A stretch of DNA of 64,000 nucleotides from Streptomyces sp. CB02058 (GCF_001905505.1 NZ_LIPG01000001.1:1054001-1118000); one strand, 5' to 3'; numbered from the stretch's first letter, positions 37,414-46,853 are shown. The notes: a model not told the origin generated them from the letters alone. Numbers and translations: made by a program.

Positions 37414-38580
37414 TCACGCCTCCGGCGCGTCGTACCCGTCGTCCGTCCCCGTGCGGGCGTCCTCGGGGAGCTCCGGCAGCGTGTACGCGCCCAGGGGTTC
37501 GGCCCCCGGGTCCGGGCGGACCGCGCCCAGCAGCGGGTTCGAGGCGAGGGGGGAGACCTTCACCTTCGCTCCGGGCCTCGGCGCCTGCACGACGAGGCCG
37601 TCGCCGATGTACAGCGCCACATGGGTCGCCTTCGGGAAGTAGACCACCAGGTCCCCGGGGCGCAGCGACCCGACCGGGACCCTCGGCAGCTCCCGCCACT
37701 GCTCCTGCGAGGTCCGCGGAATCGTGAGCCCCGCGTCCGCCCAGGCCTGTGAGGTGAGCCCGGAGCAGTCGAAGGAGTCCGGCCCCTCGGCCCCCCAGAC
37801 GTACGGCTTGCCGATCTGCTCGATCGCGTACGCGACGGCCTCCCCGCCCTCCCTCGACGGCGGCCGTACGGAGCTGAGCGCCCCCGAGGCGGTCAGCGCG
37901 TCCTGGGCCTCGCCGATGTTCTTCTCCTCCAGCGCGGCCACCGCGGCGAGCTGTTCGTCCGACAGCGAGGCCAGCATCGCCTCGATGCCCTTCAGCCGGG
38001 TCTGCACGATGTCCCGCTGCTGCTTCTGCCGTGCGGCCAGCACCCGTTGCTTCTCCCGCACGGCCCGGGACCTGGCCGCCAGCGTCTCGGCGTGCTTCTC
38101 CGCGCCGGTGAGGCGATCGACCACGGCGGCCCGGCCCGCCTGGGCGCGCTCGATGACATGGCTCTGCTCCAGGGCGCGCGACGGGTCGTCGGCGAGCAGC
38201 AGCCGCAGATAGACGGAGAAGTCGGTGCTGCCCTGGTACTGGTCGCGTGCCATCCGGCCCGCGTCCCTGCGGCCGGACTTCAGAGCGGCGCGGGCCTCGG
38301 TGAGCTCTGTGCTGAGCTTCGCGGCCTCGGCGGTCCGCTTCCTCAGCTCCTCCTCGGTGCCGTTGTGGAGCTCGCCGGCCTCCTCGGCCTGCTGGTAGAG
38401 CGTCTGCAACTGCTTCAGCAGCCCGGCGACGCTTCCCGGCGCGGCCCCGGCGAGGCTCCCCGACTCCGTCCCGGCGGCCGGTGCGGGCTCCGGGCCCGCG
38501 GGTTCGGCGACGGCCGGGCTCGCGGCGACGACCGCGGCCAGTGCCGCCGTGCAGAGGGTTCGCGCGAGTCGGCCTGACAC
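37414..38580 (-). CDS. Secreted NlpC/P60 peptidoglycan endopeptidase (RipA-like)
   Basis: A 388-residue secreted cell-wall hydrolase. Signal peptide MSGRLARTLCTAALAAVVAASPAVA; a long coiled-coil region (about residues 55-235, e.g. RKRTAEAAKLSTELTEARAAL); C-terminal NlpC/P60 with catalytic Cys in DSFDCSGL, His in THVALYIGDG, and PGDLVVYF. The coiled coil probably masks or positions the enzyme. GTG 38580 has GGAGG 8 nt upstream. A short tail rich in Asp/Pro follows the domain. Confidence 0.92.
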   Translation of the reverse strand: MSGRLARTLCTAALAAVVAASPAVAEPAGPEPAPAAGTESGSLAGAAPGSVAGLLKQLQTLYQQAEEAGELHNGTEEELRKRTAEAAKLSTELTEARAALKSGRRDAGRMARDQYQGSTDFSVYLRLLLADDPSRALEQSHVIERAQAGRAAVVDRLTGAEKHAETLAARSRAVREKQRVLAARQKQQRDIVQTRLKGIEAMLASLSDEQLAAVAALEEKNIGEAQDALTASGALSSVRPPSREGGEAVAYAIEQIGKPYVWGAEGPDSFDCSGLTSQAWADAGLTIPRTSQEQWRELPRVPVGSLRPGDLVVYFPKATHVALYIGDGLVVQAPRPGAKVKVSPLASNPLLGAVRPDPGAEPLGAYTLPELPEDARTGTDDGYDAPEA

Positions 38581-38767
38581 GACATCACCTCCGGTGACGA
38601 AGGCGATGCCGAATTAATCGGAATAGCCTACAAGTGGTCGGATGTCATCCATCCGGTCACTCGGTGCCGTGTGATGCAAGGACCGTCCGGCGCGCCGCCC
38701 GGGCCACGCCCCGAACGGCGGACGCCCGGGCGGGCCGACGTCGGCCGGGACCCGGGACCCGGGAGGG

Positions 38768-41380
38768 TCAGTCCACGGGGAGCGCGTAGAAGGCCCTCTC
38801 CCGCTGGACGACCGCGGTCTTCTTCGAGGCCAGCACCCGGTAGGGGGCGCTCACCGTGGCGCCCTTCGGGTCCTGGGCCCCGATGTCCTGGAACTTCCAC
38901 AGCCGCCGCCCGTCCTCGGCGGCGAACGCGGTCACCTGCGTGGTGTCCGCCGCGAGCAGCGTCTTCCCGCCCCCGCCGAGGGTGAGCACGGGCGCGCCGC
39001 CGCCGAGCGGCACCTCGGTGGACCGCCGCCAGAGCAGCCGTCCCGTGGCCCGCTCGACGGTGCCGACCTCCTGGTTGCGGTTCGTGATGTGCAGCAGCGT
39101 CCCGGCGGGCATCGGCGACCCGAAGACGGACGATGCGGTGCCGTTGAGCGTCCAGACGGGCTTGCCCGTGCCCGTCTCGAAGGCCTGCAGATCGTCGCCG
39201 ACCCCGGCGTAGAGCCGGCCGCCCGCGTCACCGGCGACCCCGGCGCCCGGTGCGACCGTGCCGAACTGCCGGTTCCACAGCAGCTTTCCCGTGGTGCGGT
39301 CGAAGCAGCGGAAGAACGCCCTGCCCTTGGCCGCCGTGACATCGGCGGGGGTGAGCGTGGCCGCGTCCTGGCGTACGACGAGGTCGGCGTCCCGTACGGC
39401 GATGAGCCGGTAGGCCGGGGTGCCGGGTGCCCGGCCCGCCGGGACGGCGATGCGCCAGAGTTCCTCGCGCCGCGCGATGTCGTACGCGAAGAAGTAGGCC
39501 TTGGCCACCTGTGTGTCCTTGCCGGGCTTCTTGCCCTTCTTCGGCTTCGGCGCCTTCACGGTGACGATGTGGGAGCCGGTGAACCAGAGGACGGAGCCCG
39601 ACAGTCCGGTGACCGGAGCCACCTTCATGCCGGGTACGCCGGTGAACTGGTCGGCGTAGCGCACCCGGTGCCTGATCCGCCCGTCCTCGGGAGACAGCCA
39701 GAGGAACTCGGCCGGGGTCGCCAGGAAGCAGAGTCCGTCGCTCGTCGCCAGGACGGTCTGGGCGCCCGCCGCCTCGGCGCGCTCCCAGCGCTTGCGGCCG
39801 GTCCTCAGGTCCACGGCGGTCGCGCCTTCCGCGTCCGTCACAACCAGCAGGTCGTCCCGCCACAGGCCCGCGGTGAGCGGGGCGGGCCCGGAGGCCGGGT
39901 GGGTGTAGATCCACCGGGGGTCCGGCGCCCGGCCGGGAGCGGTGAGGCGGGGCTCGGCCCCGGGCTTGTCGTCGGCGGCGGCAGCGGGCTCGTCGGACCC
40001 GACGGCGGACACGGCGGCCCCGCCCACGAGCAGCCCGGCCGCCCCGGCGGCGACGGCGGTGAGCAGCGCCCGCCTGCTGGCGGCGGGGGCGGGCTCGGGG
40101 GCGGGCTCGGTGGCCGGTGCGGCGCCCGGCAGGGGCTGGGGCAGCGGGGCCGGCGCACCCCCCGGCGCGGCGGTGGCGGGGTAGGCGTAGCCGTACGGCC
40201 CGGAGGGTGCCGGGGCCGGGGGCAGGGCGGGGGCGGGCGCCTGCGGGGGTACGGCGCCGGGGAGTTCACGGGGGAGCGCGAGCTGGGCGGTCGCCCGGTC
40301 GGACTGCGGTGGGCGCGCCCCGGTCCCCAGGAAGCGGGTCGTACGGCTGTCCTCGCCGATGTCGCCGGTGCTCTCCGAGGAGGTCTTGCCGGCCTCGGGG
40401 GAACCAGCGTGTGCGAGTTCCGCGCCGGCCGTACCGTCCCCGGGTGCCGCGTCGTCCCCGGGCACCTCGTCCTGGACCGGCTCCTGGACCGGCTCCAGGG
40501 CGTGGGCCCGCGCCGACTGGTCCGCCAAGGCCGCCGAGAGCGTCGCGGGGAGCCAGCCGCCCTTCGCGAGGCCCGCGGCGCCCTCCAGCGCCAGCTCCGC
40601 CGCGACCGCTCCCGCGCCGGGCCGGTCGGCCGGGTCCTTCGCCAGGCAGCTCGCGATCAGCGCCCGCAACTCGTCGGGTACGGCGCCTAGTTCGGCCGAG
40701 CCGTGTGCGATCCGCTCCGCCGCCCCGTCCGCGGGCCCCTCGGCGAGCGGGGTCGTCCCGGTCGCCGCGTATGCCAGGAGCAGGCCCAGGACGAACAGGT
40801 CGGACGCCGGGCCCACTTCCTTGCCCGCGACCTGCTCGGGGGTGAGATAGCCGAGCCGCACCGAGAGCTGCCCGCCCTCGCGCGCCTCGGCGTGGACCGC
40901 CGCGCCCAGCGGCCCGAACGCGGTCAGCCGGGGCCCGTCCTCGGCCAGCAGCACCGTCTCCGGCGCCAGCCCCTGGAGCACCGACCCGGTGGCGTGCACC
41001 CGGGAGAGGGTCTCCGCCAGGCCCGCGCCCAGTATCCGCACGGCACGCTCGGGCAGCGGACCGGCGAAGCCGATCGCCTCGGCGAGGGTCACCGCGGGCA
41101 CGTACGCCGCGGCCGTCCACAGGGCGTCGTCCTCGGGTGCGGCGAGCGGCGGCTGCACCCAGCCCCCGGCCAGGCGTTCCGCGATGCCCGCCTCGGACCG
41201 GAAGCGGCGCCCGAAGGCGGGTACGGCGGCGAGGGCGGGCCGCGCCGCGGTCACCACGGCGAGCTCGTCGCCCTCCGCGCCCCGGGCGAGGAAGTGCACC
41301 GCGCTCGCACTCTCGCGCAGGCGTGCCAGCGCGGTGTACGGGCCGAAGCGGCGTGGATCGTCCTGACGCAGCGCCTCCAT
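38768..41380 (-). CDS. Pseudokinase fused to membrane anchor and PQQ-type beta-propeller
   Basis: An 870-residue protein: a kinase-like fold (residues 12-265), Pro/Ala-rich juxtamembrane linker, one membrane helix (around 430-450, LLTAVAAGAAGLLVGGAAVSAVG) and an extracellular PQQ-like beta-propeller (490-870; DLRTGRKRWE, DRTTGKLLWNR, ERATGRLLWRR, EDGRRLWKF blades). The kinase part lacks the Gly-rich loop, the ATP lysine (ELAVVTA where AVK is expected), the catalytic Asp (VLQGLAP for HRDLKP) and the DFG Asp (LTAFG). It is therefore probably a pseudokinase. ATG 41380 has AAGGGGGG upstream. Confidence 0.85.
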   Translation of the reverse strand: MEALRQDDPRRFGPYTALARLRESASAVHFLARGAEGDELAVVTAARPALAAVPAFGRRFRSEAGIAERLAGGWVQPPLAAPEDDALWTAAAYVPAVTLAEAIGFAGPLPERAVRILGAGLAETLSRVHATGSVLQGLAPETVLLAEDGPRLTAFGPLGAAVHAEAREGGQLSVRLGYLTPEQVAGKEVGPASDLFVLGLLLAYAATGTTPLAEGPADGAAERIAHGSAELGAVPDELRALIASCLAKDPADRPGAGAVAAELALEGAAGLAKGGWLPATLSAALADQSARAHALEPVQEPVQDEVPGDDAAPGDGTAGAELAHAGSPEAGKTSSESTGDIGEDSRTTRFLGTGARPPQSDRATAQLALPRELPGAVPPQAPAPALPPAPAPSGPYGYAYPATAAPGGAPAPLPQPLPGAAPATEPAPEPAPAASRRALLTAVAAGAAGLLVGGAAVSAVGSDEPAAAADDKPGAEPRLTAPGRAPDPRWIYTHPASGPAPLTAGLWRDDLLVVTDAEGATAVDLRTGRKRWERAEAAGAQTVLATSDGLCFLATPAEFLWLSPEDGRIRHRVRYADQFTGVPGMKVAPVTGLSGSVLWFTGSHIVTVKAPKPKKGKKPGKDTQVAKAYFFAYDIARREELWRIAVPAGRAPGTPAYRLIAVRDADLVVRQDAATLTPADVTAAKGRAFFRCFDRTTGKLLWNRQFGTVAPGAGVAGDAGGRLYAGVGDDLQAFETGTGKPVWTLNGTASSVFGSPMPAGTLLHITNRNQEVGTVERATGRLLWRRSTEVPLGGGAPVLTLGGGGKTLLAADTTQVTAFAAEDGRRLWKFQDIGAQDPKGATVSAPYRVLASKKTAVVQRERAFYALPVD

Positions 41381-41400
41381 GGCGCACCCCCCTTGTGACC

Positions 41401-41424
41401 GTGCCCGTGCCCGTGCCCGTGCCC
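41401..41424. repeat. Four tandem GTGCCC hexamers
   Basis: Four perfect copies of GTGCCC lie 21 bp upstream of the pseudokinase start, between it and a small hypothetical gene. A simple-sequence repeat prone to copy-number change; on the minus strand it reads GGGCAC. Confidence 0.7.
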
Positions 41425-41469
41425 TCGGCATCTGACCGTCGATCTTACGGGCGGCGGCGCGCCGGCCGC

Positions 41470-41745
41470 TCAGGACTCGCTGCGGGGCTTGGTCCAGGGC
41501 CACTTGGGCGTGAAGCGCTCGCGTCCGCCGGGCACGAACTCGTAGAACCAGCCGCGCTGGATGCCGAGCCGCTTCGAATATCCCGCAGGGGTGCGCCGGT
41601 AGGCGTACACGGTGGCGGGGCCGCCGTCGGCGTCCGGCACCGGGACCTCGTACCACTTGGGGGGATGGCCCGTCGGCCCGAGCAGGACGGGCAGCACCCG
41701 GCCGTCCAGGGGGCCGCCGCGGAAGGACGTGTTCTCACTTTTCAC
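41470..41745 (-). CDS. Small conserved actinobacterial hypothetical protein
   Basis: A 91-residue basic, Trp/Tyr-rich protein (FRGGPLDGRVLPVLLGP.., PKWYEVPVPDADG.., RLGIQRGWFYEFVPGG). No membrane span or known motif. The opening FxGGPLDG is shared by a group of small actinobacterial proteins I recall, with no known function. It is transcribed alongside the TetR gene, 24 bp after it. Confidence 0.65.
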   Translation of the reverse strand: MKSENTSFRGGPLDGRVLPVLLGPTGHPPKWYEVPVPDADGGPATVYAYRRTPAGYSKRLGIQRGWFYEFVPGGRERFTPKWPWTKPRSES

Positions 41746-41769
41746 CGGGCCAGTCTGACCCAGGAGGGG

Positions 41770-42531
41770 TCAGCCGGGCGGCAACAGGTGCGCCGCCCGG
41801 CCCGCCACCGGGATGATCAGCGTCGCGAGCCGTCCGGCGGGGCCGTCGGCGGTCTCCTGGTTCAGCAGGTCCGTCACCACCACCGCCGTCTCCTCGTCCG
41901 AGGCGGCGGTGGCCGCGAGCAGGGCCATCAGATGGTCCACGAGCCAGCCCCGCAGGTCGGCGGCGGCCGGCTGCTTCTGCTCGTCCAGCCAGATCAGGGA
42001 CGCCGCCTCCACGGCGGCGATCCAGGTGCGCACCATCATCCGCAGCCTGGGCCCCGCGGGTGTCAGCTCCGGCCCGCTGCCCCGGCCGAGATGGAGCAGG
42101 ATCTGTTCGGCCGCCGACCTGCGCACACCGTCCACGATCGCCGTCGTGCGCGAGGTCTCGGCCACGCTGCCGCCGCGCAGCAGCGCGCTGAACCCGGCGT
42201 CGTGCTGGTCGACGAATCCCAGATAGCGGTCCAGGACCCGGCCCACCCGCTCCGTGGGGGGACCGGCCTCGGGCTCCGAGAAGCAGAGGGTCAGCTGCTC
42301 GGCGGCCGACCCGAGCGCCGCCTCGTACAACTGCTGCCTGCCGCCGGGGAAGTAGCGGTAGACCAGCGGCCGGGAGACCCCCGCGGCGGCGGCCACCTCG
42401 TCGATCGACACGTCGTCCGGCGCCCGGTGGGCGAAGAGCGTCAGTGCGGCGGCGAGCAGTTGCGCACGGCGTTCCTCGACACCGAGCCGACGGTAGGCGC
42501 GGGCCGGCGGTGCTGCGGGTGCGGACGTCAT
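41770..42531 (-). CDS. TetR-family transcriptional regulator
   Basis: A 253-residue regulator with an N-terminal TetR HTH: RRAQLLAAALTLFAHRAPDDVSIDEVAAAAGVSRPLVYRYFP (residues 20-62). The ligand domain is helical without recognisable ligand. It lies 35 bp after the AurF-like diiron gene in the same direction, so it is probably in that operon and controls the divergent diiron-protein promoters. Confidence 0.9.
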   Translation of the reverse strand: MTSAPAAPPARAYRRLGVEERRAQLLAAALTLFAHRAPDDVSIDEVAAAAGVSRPLVYRYFPGGRQQLYEAALGSAAEQLTLCFSEPEAGPPTERVGRVLDRYLGFVDQHDAGFSALLRGGSVAETSRTTAIVDGVRRSAAEQILLHLGRGSGPELTPAGPRLRMMVRTWIAAVEAASLIWLDEQKQPAAADLRGWLVDHLMALLAATAASDEETAVVVTDLLNQETADGPAGRLATLIIPVAGRAAHLLPPG

Positions 42532-42566
42532 ACTCCGAAGCCTAAGCGGTGCCTCCGCCAACCCCC

Positions 42567-43502
42567 TCAGGCCAGCAGTCCCGAACTCCTCCACAGCCTG
42601 CGCCCCATCCCGTTGAGCACCCCGATGTCGTCGAAGAAGTCCGTGAGCCGCTTCGCTCCCGTCTGCATGACCTCGGCGCGGTGGCCGCTCGCCTTCACCT
42701 GGGCGACGGCCTCGTGGCGGTTCAGCCCGATGTTGTCGTACACCTGCGGGTTGACGAAGCAGACGGAGAAGACGCGGGCCGCCTCCCCGGAGCTCAGCCT
42801 CGTCATCCGGCGTTCCCAGGCGGGCGCGGTCACCATCTGGCGGCGCAGCTCCTCGCGTGCGTACCGCACATGCCGTGCCTCCTCGACGACGTGGATGCGG
42901 GTCACTCCGCGTATGAGCGGCTGGACCCGCTCGTCGGGGAAGGTGAGCCGCTGCATCCAGTCGAGGATCTCCTCGCCCAGCAGCGTCGCGGCGAACGAAC
43001 CCGGGGTGGTGGAGACGGTCTTCAGCACCCGCGCCAGGTTGTGGTAGCGCGGCGGCACCGGATAGCTGGGGGCACCGCCCCACTCGATCATGCGGGCGAA
43101 CATCATCGAGTGACGGCACTCGTCCGCTATCTCCGTGAGCGCGTAGCGCACGTGCTTGCTCGTCACGGACTTGTCGTAGATGTGCCGCACCAGCAGCTGC
43201 ATCAGGATGATCTCGAACCAGATGCCCAGCGAGGCCAGGGACGCCGCCTCGTGGCGCGACAGCTCCATCCGCTGTTCCTCGGACATCTTCCGCCACAACG
43301 GGGTGCCGTAGAGCGAGACCAGCTCCGGCGGCCAGAACCACTTGCCCTCCTCGACCGGGGAGTCCCAGTCGAGGTCGGTGTCCGGGTCGAAGGAGTGCTT
43401 GGCCGAGGCTTCGAGAAGACGGACCGCGACCTGCTCGCGGTCCTTGAGGGGGCCGAGCGCGTCGCGCAGCACCTGGATGTCCTCGTCGGTCACTGGCGTC
43501 AT
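42567..43502 (-). CDS. AurF-family diiron oxygenase
   Basis: A 311-residue helical diiron protein like p-aminobenzoate N-oxygenase AurF. Iron-ligand motifs are visible: LSRHEAAS (first Glu), EIADECRHSMMF (Glu and His), GEEILDW (Glu), EEARHVRYARE (Glu and His). AurF oxidises aryl amines, but many genomic homologues have unknown substrates, and no biosynthetic cluster surrounds this one. It is divergent from a second diiron protein, and the two likely share regulation by the downstream TetR gene. Confidence 0.85.
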   Translation of the reverse strand: MTPVTDEDIQVLRDALGPLKDREQVAVRLLEASAKHSFDPDTDLDWDSPVEEGKWFWPPELVSLYGTPLWRKMSEEQRMELSRHEAASLASLGIWFEIILMQLLVRHIYDKSVTSKHVRYALTEIADECRHSMMFARMIEWGGAPSYPVPPRYHNLARVLKTVSTTPGSFAATLLGEEILDWMQRLTFPDERVQPLIRGVTRIHVVEEARHVRYAREELRRQMVTAPAWERRMTRLSSGEAARVFSVCFVNPQVYDNIGLNRHEAVAQVKASGHRAEVMQTGAKRLTDFFDDIGVLNGMGRRLWRSSGLLA

Positions 43503-43691
43503 GGCTGAGGCACCTCGCAGAAGGGGTTACCGGCGGTCAACTTCGTGCTCATGGACGATGAGACTGCCTGTCAGCAAGCCAGTCAATCCCCTGTGCGCGA
43601 CTTGTTGACTGTGCGTCTACCAACGTGTGAACCTGCCAACTGACGTCAGCACCACGGAATGCACGATCCTCGCCAGGCGAAGGAGCTGTCC
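43503..43691. promoter_or_regulatory. Divergent promoters of two diiron-protein genes
   Basis: CAGTCAA (43580-43586) and TTGACTG (43605-43611) form a perfect inverted repeat 18 nt apart; read outward they are TTGACT -35 boxes for each gene. A symmetric operator for the nearby TetR protein could lie between or over them. Weak -10 matches follow on each side (TCTCAT on minus, TGTGAA/TGAACC on plus). Confidence 0.55.
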
Positions 43692-44804
43692 GTGTCGACA
43701 CACGACCTCTACATCACCGCGCCCCCCGCGCCGACATGGCAGGTCCCTGCCTCAGGCGCCGCCCGGTTCAGCTGGGACTACGACGACGGCCGCGAACGCC
43801 TCCTTGCCCTCTACCAGAAGGGCAAGGACAAGCAGTGGGACGGCAACAAGCGCATCGACTGGAGCCTGGAGGTCGACCCCTCCGACCCGCTCGGCACCCC
43901 GGACGAGGCCCTCACGCTCCACGGGACCCCGCACTGGGCGAAGATGACCGAGCGGGACAAGGGCGAACTGCGCAAGCACTACACCTCGTGGCAGTTCAGC
44001 CAGTTCCTCCACGGTGAGCAGGGCGCGATGGTCTGCGCCGCGCGGATCGTGGAGTCGGTCCCCGACCTGGACGCGAAGTTCTACTCCGCGACCCAGACCA
44101 TGGACGAGGCGCGGCACGCGGAGATCTACGGCCGCTTCCTGCACGAGAAGGTCGGGATGCTCTACCCGATCAACGACAACCTCCAGGGCCTGCTGGGCGA
44201 CACCCTGCGCGACTCCCGCTGGGACATGCCCTACCTCGGCATGCAGGTCCTCATCGAAGGGCTCGCGCTCGCGGCCTTCGGCATGATCCGCGACACGACG
44301 ACCAAGCCGCTGCCGAAGCAGATCCTCGCCTACGTCATGCAGGACGAGGCCCGGCACGTGGCCTTCGGGCGGATGGCGCTGCGCGACTACTACAAGCAGC
44401 TGAGCGACGCGGAACTGCGCGAGCGCGAGGAGTTCGTCATCGAGGGCTGCTACCTGATGCGCGACCGGCTCAGCGGCGTCGAGGTCCTGGAGAACTTCGG
44501 CATCGGCAAGCAGGAGGCCAAGGACCTCTCCGAGCACTCCGAATACCTCCAGCTCTTCCGCAAGCTGCTGTTCAGCCGGATCGTCCCCTGCGTCAAGGAC
44601 ATCGGCCTGTGGGGCGAACGGCTCCAGAAGGCGTACGTCGACATGGGCGTCTTCGAGCTGGGCGACTCCAGCCTGGACCTGCTGATGGCCCAGGACGAGG
44701 AGATAGCCGAGCAGCTGGACCGGGACCGCTTCGCGCAGGAGGAGCAGGCCCGCGTGGCGGAGGTCGAGGAGGCGATAGCAGAGGGCGGCGCCACACAGGA
44801 CTGA
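43692..44804 (+). CDS. Ferritin-like diiron protein
   Basis: A 370-residue ferritin-superfamily protein. Four-helix iron site residues are seen in HGEQGAMVCAA, TMDEARHAEIYGRF, VLIEGLALAAFG and MQDEARHVAFGRM, i.e. two E-x-x-H pairs plus two Glu, as in R2-like and desaturase-like oxidases. The substrate is unknown. GTG 43692 (VSTHDLYITAP) has GAAGGAG 7 nt upstream and is preferred to ATG 43659. Acidic C-terminus. Divergent partner of the AurF-like gene. Confidence 0.85.
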   Translation: MSTHDLYITAPPAPTWQVPASGAARFSWDYDDGRERLLALYQKGKDKQWDGNKRIDWSLEVDPSDPLGTPDEALTLHGTPHWAKMTERDKGELRKHYTSWQFSQFLHGEQGAMVCAARIVESVPDLDAKFYSATQTMDEARHAEIYGRFLHEKVGMLYPINDNLQGLLGDTLRDSRWDMPYLGMQVLIEGLALAAFGMIRDTTTKPLPKQILAYVMQDEARHVAFGRMALRDYYKQLSDAELREREEFVIEGCYLMRDRLSGVEVLENFGIGKQEAKDLSEHSEYLQLFRKLLFSRIVPCVKDIGLWGERLQKAYVDMGVFELGDSSLDLLMAQDEEIAEQLDRDRFAQEEQARVAEVEEAIAEGGATQD

Positions 44805-44867
44805 GCGCGGTGGCCGGCCCGGGGAAAAGGAGATGTACGTCCCCGGCGGCGCGGACAGGATGGGGGC

Positions 44868-45758
44868 ATGAACTCGACCACCGGCACAGGGGATCGCACG
44901 GCGGCGCGGCGCAGCCTCGAAGCGCTCGCGCTCGGGGACGCCTTCGGGGAGCGGTGGTTCCCGCTGTTCAGGCCGCCTCGCCAGGCGTACGCCGAGGTGC
45001 GGGCGCGCCGCACCCCGCACGAACCCGTGTGGCACTGGACCGACGACACCGCCCTGGCGCTGGCCCTGCAGCGGGTCCTCGACGAGTACGGGCAGGTGGA
45101 GCAGGACCGGCTCGCCCTGTACTACGCCCTGGCCTACGACGCGGACCAGGCCCGGGGATACGGGCACGGCATGCACATGCTGCTGCCCGCGCTGCTGTCC
45201 TCGCCGGCGGACTGGCGCACCCTGGCGCCCGGACTGTTCGACGGCGGCAGCCTCGGCAACGGCGCCGCGATGCGCGTCGCGCCGCTCGGGGCCCGCTTCC
45301 ACGCCGACCTCGGTCATGCCGCAGAGCAGGCCACGCTCTCGGCGGTCGTCACCCACTCCCATCCCGAGGGCGTGGCCGGGGCGGTGGCGGTCGCGGTGGC
45401 GGCGGCGCTCTCGGTGCGCGGCGAACTGGAGCTCGGGGCGGTCGCCGAGCGCACGCCCGAGGGGGCGGTGCGCGACGGGCTGCTGCGCGCCGCGGAGGTG
45501 CCGTTCGCCACGGAGCCCTGGAAGGCCGCCGACCTCCTGGGCAACGGGCAGCGGATCAGGGCCGACGACACGGTGCCGTTCGCGCTGTGGACCGCCGCCC
45601 GGCACCCCGGCGACCTGGAGGCCGCCCTCTGGGCGACCGCGGAGGGCTTCGGGGACGTGGACACGACGTGTGCCATCACCGGGGGCGTCGTCGGGGCCGC
45701 CACGGGGGTGGACGGCGTACCGGCCGAGTGGCGCGCACGGAGGGAACCACTGGACTGA
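44868..45758 (+). CDS. ADP-ribosylglycohydrolase family protein
   Basis: A 296-residue DraG-like protein that would remove ADP-ribose from a protein or small molecule using two Mg ions. Motifs: ALALGDAFGERW, the metal site WTDDTALAL, GNGAAMRVAPLG, THSHPEG and DVDTTCAITGG. All expected Asp/Thr ligands are present. A monocistronic gene between the ferritin-like gene and a convergent amidase gene. Confidence 0.92.
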   Translation: MNSTTGTGDRTAARRSLEALALGDAFGERWFPLFRPPRQAYAEVRARRTPHEPVWHWTDDTALALALQRVLDEYGQVEQDRLALYYALAYDADQARGYGHGMHMLLPALLSSPADWRTLAPGLFDGGSLGNGAAMRVAPLGARFHADLGHAAEQATLSAVVTHSHPEGVAGAVAVAVAAALSVRGELELGAVAERTPEGAVRDGLLRAAEVPFATEPWKAADLLGNGQRIRADDTVPFALWTAARHPGDLEAALWATAEGFGDVDTTCAITGGVVGAATGVDGVPAEWRARREPLD

Positions 45759-45782
45759 GCCGGGCGGGCGCACGAAGGCCGG

Positions 45783-46853
45783 TCAGCCGGCCCCGCGCGG
45801 GCGTGGCGCCGGAAGGACGCGCTCCATCGCGCGGGCCATGCCGAGCAGCGCCGCGTCCGTGCCCCGGCGGGTCACCAGCTGGAGGCCGGCGGGGCAGCCG
45901 TCCGGTGTGAAGCCGGCGGGCAGGCTCGCCGCCGGATGGCCGCTGAGGTTGAACGCCCAGGTGAGGGCGGTGGAGTAGACGTCACCCGGCCCCTCGTGGC
46001 CGTGCGGCGGGGTGGGCGCGACCGGGCTGAGCAGCAGGGGCACCCGGGCGAGGAGGGCGTCCAGCGCCCGCCCGTCGGCGCCGTCGCGCCACTGCGCCGA
46101 GGCCGTCCGCCCCGCGCGCACCGCCTCCCAGGCCCGCGCCGGGTCCGTCAGCGCGCAGGAGCCGGGCAGCAGACGCACCGTTCCCGCGGCCACCAGCCGG
46201 TCCACCGCCTCCCGCGTCACCCGGGCGACGTCCGGGTCGACGGTGGCGAAACCCAGGTCCGGGCTGTAGACGGCCGGAACCGGGAGCCGTGCGGGCCGTG
46301 GCTCGTATCCGTCCAGGACATGGCGGAGGAAGGACTCCGCCCGTGCGGCCGAGCTCGCCAGCACACCGGGGGAGGCGAGGCCCGTGCGGTCGGGGGAGGG
46401 CAGCAGTCCCGTCGTCGTCTTCAGGCCGAACACCCCGCACCAGGCCGCCGGGATGCGTACCGACCCCGCGCCGTCGCTGCCCGTCGCCAGCCCCACCATG
46501 CCCGCGGCGACCGCCACCGCCGATCCGGCCGACGAGCCGCCCGGAGTCCTGTCGGGCCGCCAGGGGTTGACCGTACGGCCGTGTGCGCCCTGCCCCCAGG
46601 TCTGCCATGCCGTACCCGGGCCGGGCACCGAGGTCGCGCCGACGGGGATGCCGCCCGCCGCGATCAGCCGTCCGGCGGCGTACGAGCGGATGCCGGCACG
46701 GCCCTTCACGGCGAACGGCAGTCCCGCGAGCGGCAGTCGGGACGCTCCCTCCGCCCGGCGCCGCGCCTCCTCGTGCCAGACCTCCGTGAAGGCGCGCAGC
46801 TCCGGGTCGAGCGTGTCGATCCGGGTGAGGGACGTTTCCAGAGCCGATGTCAT
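45783..46853 (-). CDS. Amidase-signature family amidase (short form)
   Basis: A 356-residue amidase with the Ser-cisSer-Lys triad: Lys in LPFAVKGRAG, Ser in TPGGSSAGSAVAVAAG and Ser in TGSDGAGSVRIPAAWCG. Family members usually have 450-500 residues; the C-terminal region is shortened here, but the core is intact. Substrate unknown (amides or carbamates). Its 3' end faces the ADP-ribosylglycohydrolase gene; its start is 46 bp from the PBP stop. Confidence 0.88.
   Translation of the reverse strand: MTSALETSLTRIDTLDPELRAFTEVWHEEARRRAEGASRLPLAGLPFAVKGRAGIRSYAAGRLIAAGGIPVGATSVPGPGTAWQTWGQGAHGRTVNPWRPDRTPGGSSAGSAVAVAAGMVGLATGSDGAGSVRIPAAWCGVFGLKTTTGLLPSPDRTGLASPGVLASSAARAESFLRHVLDGYEPRPARLPVPAVYSPDLGFATVDPDVARVTREAVDRLVAAGTVRLLPGSCALTDPARAWEAVRAGRTASAQWRDGADGRALDALLARVPLLLSPVAPTPPHGHEGPGDVYSTALTWAFNLSGHPAASLPAGFTPDGCPAGLQLVTRRGTDAALLGMARAMERVLPAPRPRGAG

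Noticed and set aside
37414..38767. c-di-AMP (ydaO) riboswitch before the NlpC/P60 gene
   Set aside because: Known for some Streptomyces wall hydrolases, but the conserved blocks were not found in the 187-bp upstream gap; the same negative applies to the GH25 gene.
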